Assembly (NCBI GenBank): GCA_018676675.1
Contig: JABHEG010000069.1
Location: forward strand, 1-64,000
DNA from: Lentisphaerota bacterium
Lineage (GTDB): Bacteria; Verrucomicrobiota; Lentisphaeria; Oligosphaerales; JABHEG01
DNA: 64,000 nt
Reading direction: 5' to 3'
Part shown: positions 44,111-53,787 of the stretch, piece by piece
Layout of the letters: each line of letters starts with the position of its first letter
Position numbering within the stretch: the first letter of the stretch is position 1
Notes under the pieces: model-generated
Database searches by the model: none
Seen by the model: only the letters and a program-made list of their open reading frames with translations
What the model was told of the DNA's origin: nothing
Translations under genes and position numbers: made by a program

Positions 44111-46360
44111 ATGTCCGACGCTTTCATGCGAGAAGCCGCGCGAGCACTCCCCCTCGAACAGCCGTACGACTATCACCGCACGCTCAAAAAAGGTCCTGTC
44201 CATCGTCTGCGGCGCGCCCCCGCGGCTCGTCCGGCCCAGGGCGAGATGGCCGTTCCCGCCGAAGGCTGGGACGTGCAGATCCACGCCCAGGCAGGGCCGC
44301 TTGTCGAGTTCGCAGCCGCGGATGTGCGCGAGTACCTGAATACGTCGATGCAGGTCTTCGTGGCGGTCGAGCGAACGGAATCGCTGGACGATTGGTCTAC
44401 CCGGACCGGTGTCATCCTGGCTGGTGTGCGCGAAGACATGCCGGGGATCGGTGACGAACTGAAAGGCTCCAAAGACTACGAGATTCGCGTCACGGGCGAC
44501 CAAATCATCGTCTGCGGCTACGACGAGCTCGGTGTCATGCACGGGCTGTTCAATCTCGAAGCTCGGATGAGTCTGCGCGAGGGTCCATTCCTGCCACAGG
44601 ACCTCACCACCGTGCGGCACAGTCGCTACCGCGCGCGGATGGTGCTGTCGTGGCTTGGCTGGATGCAGTGGCCAGATTCATACCTCTCGCACTTGGCTCA
44701 CGACGGCTATGACGCCATCTTCGCGTCGGTCTATGCCAATCCAAACGGCGTGCCCGGGCCGCCCCATTACGATCTGATCCGGAAACAGGACGCCGCGAAA
44801 CTCAACGACGTGATCCAGCGTGCGAAGCGCTATGGCATCAAGGTCTACACGCCGATTCTCTACGCAAACACGCGCGAACCGGAGAACAAAGTTGGGCTCC
44901 GGGAACACGTGCGGGACATCGTCACCGCGTTCCCCGATATACACGGCTACATCCTGCTGACCGAGGGCTTCTACTTCGAGAAGTTCTTCGGGGCGGGAGG
45001 ACATGGCAAACAGGACCTGCGCGACTGGGCCCAGCATTGGACCGAGGCCGTGCGGATCACTGCTGAAGAGTGTCACCGAATCAATCCCGAAATCGAGATA
45101 CTGCCGTGGGAATACAACATCGACTTCCGCCCCCAACAAGTGGAATTGAAACGCCACGTCACCAGCCTGCTCCCGGCGGACACGATTCCGCTTCTCACCT
45201 GGGAGAACGGCAAGGCATTCGAGATCGACGGCCTGCATGGATATCTGCGCGACTACTCGATCAGCCAGGTCGGCCCTGCCGAAGTGTCTGAAGGCCAGAT
45301 CGCCGAGGCGAAGCGCCGAGAGATGCCCGTCTACTGCAAGGTCGACTGCTTCGCCACGTGGCAGTTCGGCACGACACCGTATCTCCCCTGCCCCCAGCAA
45401 TGGCAGAAGCGCTACGACGCACTCGCCGAACACGGCATCAACGGCACGCTCGAGACGTGGAGCAACGGCTACAAGCCGAATTTCATCGCCGAGCTGCGCG
45501 CCTGGTCGTGTTGGACCAACCCGATCGAATTCGATGCACTGCTGCGATCGTTCGCACGCCGCGAGTTCGGCAGCGGCTCGGAAGATCTCGTCCTGAAAGC
45601 ATGGGACCACTTCAGTCGAGCAATTCAGTTCGTACCGGACACCGGCCCGTCGATGGGCACGAATGCGGCGGTCGCCAACCCTATCTTCTTCGACGAACCG
45701 CCGGCACGAATCATGACGCTGAATAACTCCTGGTGGGACGAGGCCCGGAAGACGCACTGGCGGCATCGCATGGACCCATACTGGCCGTACGCACATCCTG
45801 TCGTCGTTTTCACCCCCGATTTCACGAATCGCGTCAACCGGGCTGAATCGTACGCACGCGCCAGGTCGGGGATCGGTGCGATCGAGTCCCCGGAGCGGCT
45901 GGCGGAAACGGCGGTCCTTCCGACCTTCAACAAGTACCTCTTGCTGGCGGCCGACGAGTTCGAGGCCGGGCTGAAACTCTACCGCAAAGCCGCACTCAGC
46001 GCACCGGAAGCGAAACGAGCCAGCGCGATGAAGGACGTGCTGATCGTCGAGCAGATGCAGCGGATGCTGCGCAGCACGCACGCCATTCTGGAATTCGAAG
46101 ACCTCCGCTTCCGCCTGGTGAAGATGGAAGATCCCGTCGAAGCAGAGCCGCTGCTCGACCGGATGGCTACCATCCTGACGGCCGAGGTCGAGCGAACGGA
46201 GGCCGCTCTGGAAACGTCTCGGCGCGACTCACGACTGGGCTACGAATGCGAGATGGACTACGTCTACACGCCATACATAATCGGCGAGAAGCTCCGGGTG
46301 CTGCACGACATTCTGGAGCAACAGCTACCCGCGTATCGTGAGCGACACAGACAATCCTGA
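44111..46360 (+). CDS. Cytoplasmic GH20/GH67-like glycosidase-family protein
   Basis: 749 residues from the ATG at 44111. There is no signal peptide. An N-terminal alpha/beta domain (about 55-170: GPLVEFAAADVREYLNTSMQ, DYEIRVTGDQIIVCGYDELG, MHGLFNLEARM) is like the non-catalytic N-domains of GH20 and GH67 enzymes. A TIM barrel follows: VLSWLGWMQWPDSYLSHLAH, GIKVYTPILYANTREPEN, GYILLTEGFYFEKFFGAGGH, EILPWEYNIDF, GTLETWSNGYKPNF. A helical tail (about 600-749) is rich in charged residues. The Glu in LLTEGFY is a candidate catalytic residue. The product probably cleaves imported oligosaccharides; substrate unknown. Confidence 0.75.
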   Translation: MSDAFMREAARALPLEQPYDYHRTLKKGPVHRLRRAPAARPAQGEMAVPAEGWDVQIHAQAGPLVEFAAADVREYLNTSMQVFVAVERTESLDDWSTRTGVILAGVREDMPGIGDELKGSKDYEIRVTGDQIIVCGYDELGVMHGLFNLEARMSLREGPFLPQDLTTVRHSRYRARMVLSWLGWMQWPDSYLSHLAHDGYDAIFASVYANPNGVPGPPHYDLIRKQDAAKLNDVIQRAKRYGIKVYTPILYANTREPENKVGLREHVRDIVTAFPDIHGYILLTEGFYFEKFFGAGGHGKQDLRDWAQHWTEAVRITAEECHRINPEIEILPWEYNIDFRPQQVELKRHVTSLLPADTIPLLTWENGKAFEIDGLHGYLRDYSISQVGPAEVSEGQIAEAKRREMPVYCKVDCFATWQFGTTPYLPCPQQWQKRYDALAEHGINGTLETWSNGYKPNFIAELRAWSCWTNPIEFDALLRSFARREFGSGSEDLVLKAWDHFSRAIQFVPDTGPSMGTNAAVANPIFFDEPPARIMTLNNSWWDEARKTHWRHRMDPYWPYAHPVVVFTPDFTNRVNRAESYARARSGIGAIESPERLAETAVLPTFNKYLLLAADEFEAGLKLYRKAALSAPEAKRASAMKDVLIVEQMQRMLRSTHAILEFEDLRFRLVKMEDPVEAEPLLDRMATILTAEVERTEAALETSRRDSRLGYECEMDYVYTPYIIGEKLRVLHDILEQQLPAYRERHRQS

Positions 46361-46423
46361 CCCGGAAAGTACGCTATGGTTCTCTGTGTCATGTCCCAAA
46401 CGCATTCCGCCCGGAGTTGGCCG

Positions 46424-49048
46424 ATGTCACGCCTTAACGCACTCCTGCTCGTCGTCTGCCTATCTGCCTGCCTTGGGACCCATGGGGCCCCGGTCAGTCT
46501 CAGGCTTGAGTGGGCAGGTGGGAACCGTGGCAACCCCATGCACTGGGACGGTACTATCTCCATCCGCGGAGGCACGATCAAGTCAGTCCTGAATGCGGGG
46601 TTCGACGGGAAAGAAGCCTGGAAGGAGAAAGGGCAGAACGCCATCACATTCGTCTCACTCACCGAAGGCGGGACGGATGGGCTCATCATCACGGTTGAAA
46701 CCGGAACAGACGCCGTACTTGTCTTCCAGAGCGCAATTCTCGAGAAGACCTTCCCGCTGGATATACTGCCCCCGGGGGGCGCCCGGGCAACGAAGGGAAA
46801 GGACGCCTGGCTGACGGTGGAGAGGACGAATGACGTCGGAGTCGCGATGCCGCGACAGGAATGTGCCACTGTTGTTGCCGACACCCGAGGCCGTATCTGG
46901 ACGCTTGGGATCGCGAGTAACGGGAAACTGGAGAGCGCCACGACGCGGCAGACAGTGATGCTGGGGCGGGTGGGAGAGACGAAGTGGCAGAAGAAGCTGA
47001 CTGTCGCCGGCCCGGGAGCCGTCTACTTCCCGACCGCGGTTGCAGAACCCAATGGCTCGCTGCTGCTGGCCTGGTGCGAACTCCGCAATGACCGTTGGGA
47101 AGTCCGGACAGGGCAGTGTGATCCGGAGGCGGGAGAACTCGGTCCAGTCATCACCTTGTCGACAGCCGACGTCGCGCTCTGCCCATCCCTCTATCACGGC
47201 GCCGAAGGGACGTTCTGCGCCTGGCAGAGCGGGGAATCGGGCGGCCCCTTCCAAATCAGGATCAGTGAACAGCGCAACGGTAGTTGGGAAGTCCCCCTGA
47301 CGCTTGCGGCTCCCAGCCCTGCATTCCGGCCCGTGATAGCAGGCGGGGGCGATGATATCGTTGTCGCGTTCGACGCGTTTGTGGGACGGGACTACGATGT
47401 CCTTGCGGTGAGACTGCAAGACGGGAAACTCACCGAACCGGTTGCGATCTTCGCATCCGACGCCGAAGAAATGGCGCCGGTTGCGTGTGCGGACCCCGCG
47501 GGGACCGTGTGGATCGCGGCCGCGAACCGCCTCGCAGGACTGAAGGGCATGACCCGAGTGGTCCCGAAGGCCAAGACCGCTCCCCTCAAAGGCCCTCCCA
47601 TCGTAGCCATGATCCAAGACGAGGCCCGACGCTTTTGGCTGGTGTCCGGCGGAGGAGCCGGCAAACGCAGTAAGGGCGTGTTCAAAGCGATCCTGTTCGC
47701 CGGTGATGCGCTTCGGCCCGCCGGCATCATGCACCTCCCGATGACGTGGGGAACGCCGGTCATACGAAGGGACAACACCTTCCTTCATGCGGGGTCGGCA
47801 AAGGTATATCGCGGGCCGCTGATTCTGCCGAAGAAGCTGCCGACCGGCCCGCCCCTGGCTGTGATTGCCCCTTCCGCCGGGGAGAAGTCCCCGCCGAAAG
47901 CGCCTGTCCTGCCCCGCAAACGTCGGGAAATCATGGTCGCCGGAGAACGCTATGGGGTCTACTTCGGCGAGCTTCACACCCATCTCGGCGAGCATCCGTC
48001 CGACCGCACGATCCGCACGTGGGTCGACCGCTATTACCTGCGTGCACGGCACGAATACGGCCTCGATGTCGGAGCCACCAGCGACCACGATTGGCCGAAC
48101 ATGACGTACACGAAATTCATGGTCCAGCAGGGCATCAGTAGAGTGCTCAACAAGCCGGGAGAGTTCATCGCCTTCTCGGGATTCGAGTGGTCGGGACACG
48201 GGCCGACCCGGAAGCGTTACGGGGACCGCACGGTCGTGTTCGCCAGGGAATACACACCGATCTTCCGAATCACCGATATCGGGAATACACCGGCAAAGCT
48301 GCACGCGGGGCTCCGGAAATGGGGAGGGATCGACTGGCCACATCATGTGGGGGCAAGTTGGGCGATCATGGATTGGGACACCCTTTCCGCGGAGATTGAG
48401 CCAGTCGTCGAACTGACCTCAAACCACGGCGTGTACGAAACGTACGACCAGGATCGGGCGATCGCTGGTTGGACCAAAACACCGATCGCGGACCGGAACA
48501 CCAAGATCCCGAGGAGCGCCTCCAAACGCGGCGGCACGACGTTCCGCAAGCCAATCGGGGATCAGGACTTCACTTCCCTGCAATATGGCCTCGGTCAAGG
48601 GCATCAATTTGCCTTCGTGGGCTCCAGCGACAGCCATAACGGATTGGCCGGATACCGGACGGGAATGACCGCGATCATCGCCAAAGACCTGACCCGTGAG
48701 GCGATCTTCGAGGCGTGGCGAGCACGCAGAGCCTACGCGCTTCGGGGCGGGGAGCCCATATTTGTGGACGTCCGCATGGGGGCCGCCGTCATGGGCCAGG
48801 AGACGATCGTACGCGGCAACCCCGCGCTGGCAATCCGGGTGATCGGGACGGCCCCCGTTGAGAAAGTCGAGATTGTCCGCAACAACGAATACATCCACAC
48901 GCGGCAGGGAACGGGTGCAGCAGAGCTCTCGTTCCAATACGTGGACGCGGCGCCGATTCGAGGGAAAAAGAGCTACTACTACGTCCGCGTCTTCCAGGTG
49001 GGAGAAGCCTACGCCTGGGGCAGCCCCATCTGGGTGACGGTGAAGTAA
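46424..49048 (+). CDS. PHP/DUF3604-type metal-dependent lipoprotein
   Basis: 874 residues from the ATG at 46424, with GGAG 7 nt upstream; the longer frame from 46376 is less likely. The N-terminus LNALLLVVCLSACLG contains a lipobox (L-S-A-C). The first half (about 20-480) is propeller-like. The second half holds a PHP-type metal site: FGELHTHLGEHPSD, LDVGATSDHDWPN, FIAFSGFEWSGHGP, IDWPHHVGASW and FVGSSDSHNG, the pattern of DUF3604 proteins. PHP enzymes hydrolyse phosphoesters, but exported DUF3604 members in PVC bacteria have no defined reaction. It is 63 bp after the GH20/67-like gene and 19 bp before the next, so co-transcribed. Confidence 0.8.
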   Translation: MSRLNALLLVVCLSACLGTHGAPVSLRLEWAGGNRGNPMHWDGTISIRGGTIKSVLNAGFDGKEAWKEKGQNAITFVSLTEGGTDGLIITVETGTDAVLVFQSAILEKTFPLDILPPGGARATKGKDAWLTVERTNDVGVAMPRQECATVVADTRGRIWTLGIASNGKLESATTRQTVMLGRVGETKWQKKLTVAGPGAVYFPTAVAEPNGSLLLAWCELRNDRWEVRTGQCDPEAGELGPVITLSTADVALCPSLYHGAEGTFCAWQSGESGGPFQIRISEQRNGSWEVPLTLAAPSPAFRPVIAGGGDDIVVAFDAFVGRDYDVLAVRLQDGKLTEPVAIFASDAEEMAPVACADPAGTVWIAAANRLAGLKGMTRVVPKAKTAPLKGPPIVAMIQDEARRFWLVSGGGAGKRSKGVFKAILFAGDALRPAGIMHLPMTWGTPVIRRDNTFLHAGSAKVYRGPLILPKKLPTGPPLAVIAPSAGEKSPPKAPVLPRKRREIMVAGERYGVYFGELHTHLGEHPSDRTIRTWVDRYYLRARHEYGLDVGATSDHDWPNMTYTKFMVQQGISRVLNKPGEFIAFSGFEWSGHGPTRKRYGDRTVVFAREYTPIFRITDIGNTPAKLHAGLRKWGGIDWPHHVGASWAIMDWDTLSAEIEPVVELTSNHGVYETYDQDRAIAGWTKTPIADRNTKIPRSASKRGGTTFRKPIGDQDFTSLQYGLGQGHQFAFVGSSDSHNGLAGYRTGMTAIIAKDLTREAIFEAWRARRAYALRGGEPIFVDVRMGAAVMGQETIVRGNPALAIRVIGTAPVEKVEIVRNNEYIHTRQGTGAAELSFQYVDAAPIRGKKSYYYVRVFQVGEAYAWGSPIWVTVK

Positions 49049-49067
49049 CGGAGACAGGTGAGTACAC

Positions 49068-50849
49068 GTGAGAAGACACCATGCACTGATCGGATTGATC
49101 TCCTTTTCCCCCGGCGCTCCCACCGGTCTTGCGGCGGCAGAGGCCGGTGTCTCTCCGCAGTCCTGGATCAAAGCGTTCCTGAGAAGAAGCGTCCGGTTGG
49201 CCGCTCTCCTTCTGCCGGCGGCGCTGATGACTGCAGGCGACGGGACGCGAGCGGCCGTAGACGTCGATGTGGCTCAATACCGGCACTGGCCTGCTTACGC
49301 GAAGACTCCTGTGGGTGAGATTCAGGCCCAGATCTGGCGTGAGCACGAGGACGTGATCGAGGGATGGGACTGGTCCCTGCCACCCAGTGTGGGCCCCAAG
49401 GCCAACTCATTGCTCTGCATCTCCCGCAGAGCGAACCGACTTCCCGCGATTCAGTTTCCCGCCAATCCGGTGGTCTCGCTATGGGTCTTCTGGAGTGACC
49501 TGGAGCCGCGTGAGGACGAATACCGCTTCGACAGGCTCCTCGCGCAGCTCAAGGACATCGAGAAAGCAGGCTACGGGGCGATCATCCGGCCGATGACTGC
49601 AGCCCACGCACGACCGAGCTACCCCGATCCATCTCACACGCCCAAGTGGCGACAGAAGCCCTGTGCTCCTCCCTACCTCGTAGAGAAGTACGGCGTGACC
49701 CAGATCCCCGAGCCCCCCAAGAAGGGGTGGCGCATCATCAACCTCGATCCCGCGCACCCGGCGTTCCACCGACGGTACATCAAGTTCGTCCGCGAACTGG
49801 GCAAGAGCGGGATCCCGGGGATGGACGTGGTCAAGGGGATCATCGTCGGCTACAAGTCTCCAAGCTGGGGTGATGAAGGCATCGGGCCTCGCCCTGAGAC
49901 TCAAGGTGGTGAGGAGCCAGCGCACGTCAAAGAGCGTTTGGATGCGTGGGCGGACGTCTGCAAGGGCGTGGAACACAAGGTCTGCATGGGGGGAACGAGC
50001 GAGTACGGTTTCAGCAAGGGCTTCGGGATCCGCGGCGGCTTCGTGGAGATGTACCTCTACCGGATTCCCGACCCCCATCTGGGCCAGACGATCGCCCCGA
50101 ACGGCTACCTCGTCGTGAATGAGGACGCGGTCGGTACTCAGGCCTCCCGTTTCCTTGGCGACGAGAACGAGGAGTACGAGGAGAGCTGGACATCTCGATT
50201 CGGCAAGCTCGACTCGTTTGTCTATCGCTACTTCACCGCCAGCCTTCGACTGCTGCAGATGCGACGAAACTACCTCCTGAACAACCCGTTCTGCGTCTAT
50301 CCGGAGATGCTGCCCTTTATCTCCCTTGAAATGGGCCGTACCGTAGAGGACACGCCGGACGTCTGGTGTGCCCTGCGCGAAAGCTACCTGAGAAAGAAGC
50401 GCAGTCACGCACCGCAGCCGGTCAGGAACTTCGAGCGCTGGCTCCACCAGCGGGACAGCGCCGGCTTCGAAACCACGCCCGCGATCAAGATCGACCATGC
50501 CATTCGGATGTGGATGGTGCATGGCAATCGCCAGACTGGTGACGGCAGCTACCACGATTACGTTGCCCGTCGCGGCAGGCGCATCGGCTTCAACGTTGAC
50601 GAACGATTCCTCGCAAGGGCCGGACGGGTTGCCATCAAGGTGACCTACTTTGACCAGCAGGCAGGCTCCCTGACACTCGTATGTCGGCACGCTCAACGCA
50701 AGGTGACGTTGCTTGGCTCGGGCAACGTGAAGACAGCCACGTTCTTTATCGACACACTGGGTTCAGGCCCGGGGCACGACCTTATCATTGAGGGAACACC
50801 GGAAGCGGTGGTTGCCTTCGTTCGCGTCATCAAGGCCGGAGACCACTGA
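49068..50849 (+). CDS. Exported TIM-barrel protein, putative glycoside hydrolase
   Basis: 593 residues if the GTG at 49068 is the start; an A/G-rich stretch (GGAGACAGG) precedes it. The signal-like hydrophobic segment lies late, at about residues 43-54 after two Arg (RRSVRLAALLLPAALM), so the true start may be internal with a rare codon. The mature protein reads like a GH42-type barrel: VVSLWVFWSDLEPREDEYRF, LKDIEKAGYGAIIRPMTAAH, GIIVGYKSPSWGDEGIG and GFVEMYLYRIPDP. A small C-terminal sandwich (about 490-593) follows. I do not recognise a defined family; the Glu in WGDEGIG could be catalytic. It belongs to the 44111-52992 operon. Confidence 0.65.
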   Translation: MRRHHALIGLISFSPGAPTGLAAAEAGVSPQSWIKAFLRRSVRLAALLLPAALMTAGDGTRAAVDVDVAQYRHWPAYAKTPVGEIQAQIWREHEDVIEGWDWSLPPSVGPKANSLLCISRRANRLPAIQFPANPVVSLWVFWSDLEPREDEYRFDRLLAQLKDIEKAGYGAIIRPMTAAHARPSYPDPSHTPKWRQKPCAPPYLVEKYGVTQIPEPPKKGWRIINLDPAHPAFHRRYIKFVRELGKSGIPGMDVVKGIIVGYKSPSWGDEGIGPRPETQGGEEPAHVKERLDAWADVCKGVEHKVCMGGTSEYGFSKGFGIRGGFVEMYLYRIPDPHLGQTIAPNGYLVVNEDAVGTQASRFLGDENEEYEESWTSRFGKLDSFVYRYFTASLRLLQMRRNYLLNNPFCVYPEMLPFISLEMGRTVEDTPDVWCALRESYLRKKRSHAPQPVRNFERWLHQRDSAGFETTPAIKIDHAIRMWMVHGNRQTGDGSYHDYVARRGRRIGFNVDERFLARAGRVAIKVTYFDQQAGSLTLVCRHAQRKVTLLGSGNVKTATFFIDTLGSGPGHDLIIEGTPEAVVAFVRVIKAGDH

Positions 50850-50919
50850 TTCGGCCCCGTACGGCGTGCATGCTCGAGACACTGTGGAGACAGCAGGACT
50901 CAAGGAAACTACGACAACC

Positions 50920-52992
50920 ATGAGAAACATGATGCAACGGAATGCCTTCACCTATCTGAGCCTGACAGGCATGGCTCTCTGCCTCGTCCTGAGCTTGCCC
51001 GTGCGAGCAGCAGAACAGAGTCGATCCAACGTGCTGCTGATCGTCTGCGATGACCTCAACGATTATGTGACCGGCTACAATGGCCATCCCCAGGCACGGA
51101 CACCGCACCTGGAGCGCCTGGCGGAGACTGGGGTCTCCTTCACCCGGGCCTACACGAACAACCCCATTTGCGCTCCGTCCCGCTCAAGCTTCCTAACAGG
51201 CATCTACCCGCATACCTCGAAGAACCATCACTTCGACAAATGGTACAGGAATCCGGTACTCAAGAACTCGCGCACACTCATGGCCCACTTCAAACAGAAC
51301 GGGTACCACGTTACGGGCTCAGGCAAACTCATGCATCATGGGCGGCCGGAGGAGTGGACGGAGTTCAAACACAAGGCGGATTACGGTCCGTTCTGGCATC
51401 GGGATGGGAAGCGGCTCGCGCACCCCGATGTGCCTGAGCCCTATGCCTCGATCGGTTGCGTTGACGGGTCGTACGGCGCGCTGGAAGACATTCCCTCGCC
51501 GGAGAATCGTGCCAAAGGAGAAGGCTGGATCTACGGGAAGTGGGGAAAGAAGCCCGACCCCCTGAAGGTCAACAGCGCGGACGACCGGGATCCGACCCCG
51601 GACGAGAGGAATGCTGCCTGGGCCGCGGCAACGATCGGGCAGCTCGCGCAAGCCGATTCGGACAAGCCGTTCTTCCTCGGCGTGGGCTTCATCCGCCCGC
51701 ACACGCCGCTCGTCGTGCCGCGCAAGTACTTCGACCTCTTCCCCCTCAAGGACGTCAAGCTGCCCGTGCGCAAAGAGGGTGACAAGGAGGACACAGGCCT
51801 TGAGAAGGTGATGCACGACAAGGTAAAAGGGCCCATTTACTTCCGCATGCTGCAGGAATCGTACGGTGGCACGCTGGAGGGCTTGCGCGCATTCACCCAA
51901 GCCTATCTTGCCTCGATAGCCGCGGTCGATGACTGCATCGGGCAGGTCCTCGATGCCTTGAACAAGAGCCGCTTCCGAGACAACACGATCGTTGTCGTCA
52001 CCAGCGATCACGGCTGGAACATGGGCGAGAAGGACTGGGTGTTCAAGATGTCGCTGTGGGAAGAGAGCTGCCGCGTTCCACTGATCATCCGCGCCCCGGG
52101 CGTGGCAAGGCAGGGGAGCAAAGCTGGGCATCCTGTGTCGCTCGTGGACCTGTACCCGACCCTGGTGGATCTGTGCAGGCTCCAGGGCGACACACGGAAA
52201 AACGACGAAGGCGCGCAACTTGACGGCCACAGCATGCGCCCGTTCCTCGAGGATCCCGAGAATGGCACGTGGGACGGCCCGGACGCCGCCCTCTCTATGG
52301 TCCATTCCGGGGGTGAATACACCAAGATCGCGGAGATGCAGCACTTCTCCGTGCGAAGCCGAGATTTCCGCTACATCCGCTACAACAATGGGTTCGAGGA
52401 ACTCTACGACCATCGGGACGACAGCTACGAATGGGACAACCTGGCTGGGAAGCCGGAGTTCGAACCAGTACGGAAAGCGCTCAGGGAGGAACTGAACGCC
52501 ATGACGGGCCTCGAGGTGGGTATCATTCCCCCCCGAGAACCGACGCCACTGGAAAAGGGCGAGGTCCTGGCCTTCACGTTCGAAGACTTCGAGCTGGCAG
52601 ACGACACTTCCACGTGGCCGGCGGCGAACCGCTCAACCATCACCCGCAACCGATCGCAGGTGATTGACGGCCGAGCCTCGCTGCTCATGCGCAGTTCCGG
52701 AAGCCCGTGGAACACGATCAGCTTCAAGACCATCGGGGTGCCGCCGGGAATGACCTGCAACGTTCGTTTCAACTGCCAGGCTGTTGAGACGCGTGAAAAG
52801 GGCTTCTTCTATTACCTTCTCGCTCAGGGCAAGGTGAAGTCGAAGCTCGTGAAGGTGCCGCTCAAGAAGGGCGAGCGGAAGACAGTCACGGGAACCCTCA
52901 CGAACGATCAGAAGATCTGTCTGCCCCTAGTGATCGGCTTTGCCCAAGGCGGCACCTACGTCATTGACAATCTCGAGGTGAAGCGGAAGTAG
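50920..52992 (+). CDS. Exported S1-family sulfatase with C-terminal sandwich domain
   Basis: 690 residues from the ATG at 50920. A signal peptide (LTGMALCLVLSLPVRAAE) is followed by the sulfatase fold: NVLLIVCDDLNDYVTG with the metal Asp pair, and CAPSRSSFLTG with C84 as the residue to be converted to formylglycine, plus R88. HVTGSGKLMHHG and VVVTSDHGWNMGEKD complete the site. It resembles iduronate-2-sulfatase-like S1 members. Residues about 555-690 (VLAFTFEDFELADDTSTWPA) form an added jelly-roll-like module not needed for catalysis. Activation requires a separate formylglycine-generating enzyme. It would remove sulfate esters from a sulfated glycan, suggesting an algal or animal polysaccharide. 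Confidence 0.93.
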   Translation: MRNMMQRNAFTYLSLTGMALCLVLSLPVRAAEQSRSNVLLIVCDDLNDYVTGYNGHPQARTPHLERLAETGVSFTRAYTNNPICAPSRSSFLTGIYPHTSKNHHFDKWYRNPVLKNSRTLMAHFKQNGYHVTGSGKLMHHGRPEEWTEFKHKADYGPFWHRDGKRLAHPDVPEPYASIGCVDGSYGALEDIPSPENRAKGEGWIYGKWGKKPDPLKVNSADDRDPTPDERNAAWAAATIGQLAQADSDKPFFLGVGFIRPHTPLVVPRKYFDLFPLKDVKLPVRKEGDKEDTGLEKVMHDKVKGPIYFRMLQESYGGTLEGLRAFTQAYLASIAAVDDCIGQVLDALNKSRFRDNTIVVVTSDHGWNMGEKDWVFKMSLWEESCRVPLIIRAPGVARQGSKAGHPVSLVDLYPTLVDLCRLQGDTRKNDEGAQLDGHSMRPFLEDPENGTWDGPDAALSMVHSGGEYTKIAEMQHFSVRSRDFRYIRYNNGFEELYDHRDDSYEWDNLAGKPEFEPVRKALREELNAMTGLEVGIIPPREPTPLEKGEVLAFTFEDFELADDTSTWPAANRSTITRNRSQVIDGRASLLMRSSGSPWNTISFKTIGVPPGMTCNVRFNCQAVETREKGFFYYLLAQGKVKSKLVKVPLKKGERKTVTGTLTNDQKICLPLVIGFAQGGTYVIDNLEVKRK

Positions 52993-53007
52993 CAGCAAGT
53001 CAGTTCC

Positions 53008-53787
53008 TCAAGGGCGTCCAGATGACGTACCGCGATGGGATGTAGACTGACGTCTCAGGACAACGTCATCCGCAAAGAACTCGCCCTTGCCGCCGGGGGG
53101 CAATGTCGGCAACATGACGACGCTTGCGAAGGTCGCGCCGGGCCAGCGTTTCAGCATGGTGGACGTTACCTCACCACGCCACTGCGTCCACTCCTGCGGG
53201 ACATCCCCGACGCAGGGGAAAGCGCCGTTGTTCCCGGCGCGATGCGCGATGATGCGGGTCCCGGCCGGGACGTCGAACCCGCACGGTTCCCGCAGCTTGA
53301 TCAGCCAAATGTCGCCGGACTGGTAGCCACTATCGACCATCCCCGTGACCCTGAAGTTGGGCAGTTGGTCCTCCGCCCCAAAGGCAACGCGCTGCCGCGG
53401 ACGCCAGCTCGAGGCGTCTTTGACCTTGATAATCCGGTCCGCCTCCGTGCAGGCCGCCGCCAACACCGTCTCCGTCCCCTTCACACTGTTCACGTGGATT
53501 GACTGGATGAGGCGCTTCTGTCGGTCGTACAGGAGCACCCCGAAGATGAGGCGGCTCGGTTGCGGCTTCATCCTGAACGCGCCGGAAAGCTCGTAGGTGG
53601 CTTCGGAATCGATCGGGACGGGGTCGCTGCGGAAGTTCACGTTCGGGTGGTCCGTCCAAAGCGCGAAACTCCCGGTCTTGGCCGCTGTGGAGACACAGAT
53701 CCTCCGAGTTGAGATATTCCAAGACCGCGCATCCCCGTACTCAGCGTGCCCGTTGCGGATGAGGTTGCCGGGGGCCTCGTCTAGCGT
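53008..53787 (-). CDS. Out-of-frame C-terminal part of CBM9/TIM-barrel protein
   Basis: This 259-residue stretch continues the gene 53781-56888 in the -1 frame. Read from the A9 run it starts TLDEAPGNLIRNGHAEYGDA and ends with a sandwich-like domain (YELSGAFRMKPQPSRLIFGV, FFADDVVLRRQST). Domains of this kind also precede the shift (NHCPNPVFR, WINGLQLEEGD), so this looks like a further module of the same protein. The computed start upstream in this frame overlaps the parent gene and has no ribosome-binding site, so separate translation is unlikely. Confidence 0.75.
   Translation of the reverse strand, partial: TLDEAPGNLIRNGHAEYGDARSWNISTRRICVSTAAKTGSFALWTDHPNVNFRSDPVPIDSEATYELSGAFRMKPQPSRLIFGVLLYDRQKRLIQSIHVNSVKGTETVLAAACTEADRIIKVKDASSWRPRQRVAFGAEDQLPNFRVTGMVDSGYQSGDIWLIKLREPCGFDVPAGTRIIAHRAGNNGAFPCVGDVPQEWTQWRGEVTSTMLKRWPGATFASVVMLPTLPPGGKGEFFADDVVLRRQSTSHRGTSSGRP

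Noticed and set aside
46655-48346. Minus-strand open frame of 563 codons
   Set aside because: Antisense to the PHP/DUF3604 gene, which shows complete metal-binding motifs.
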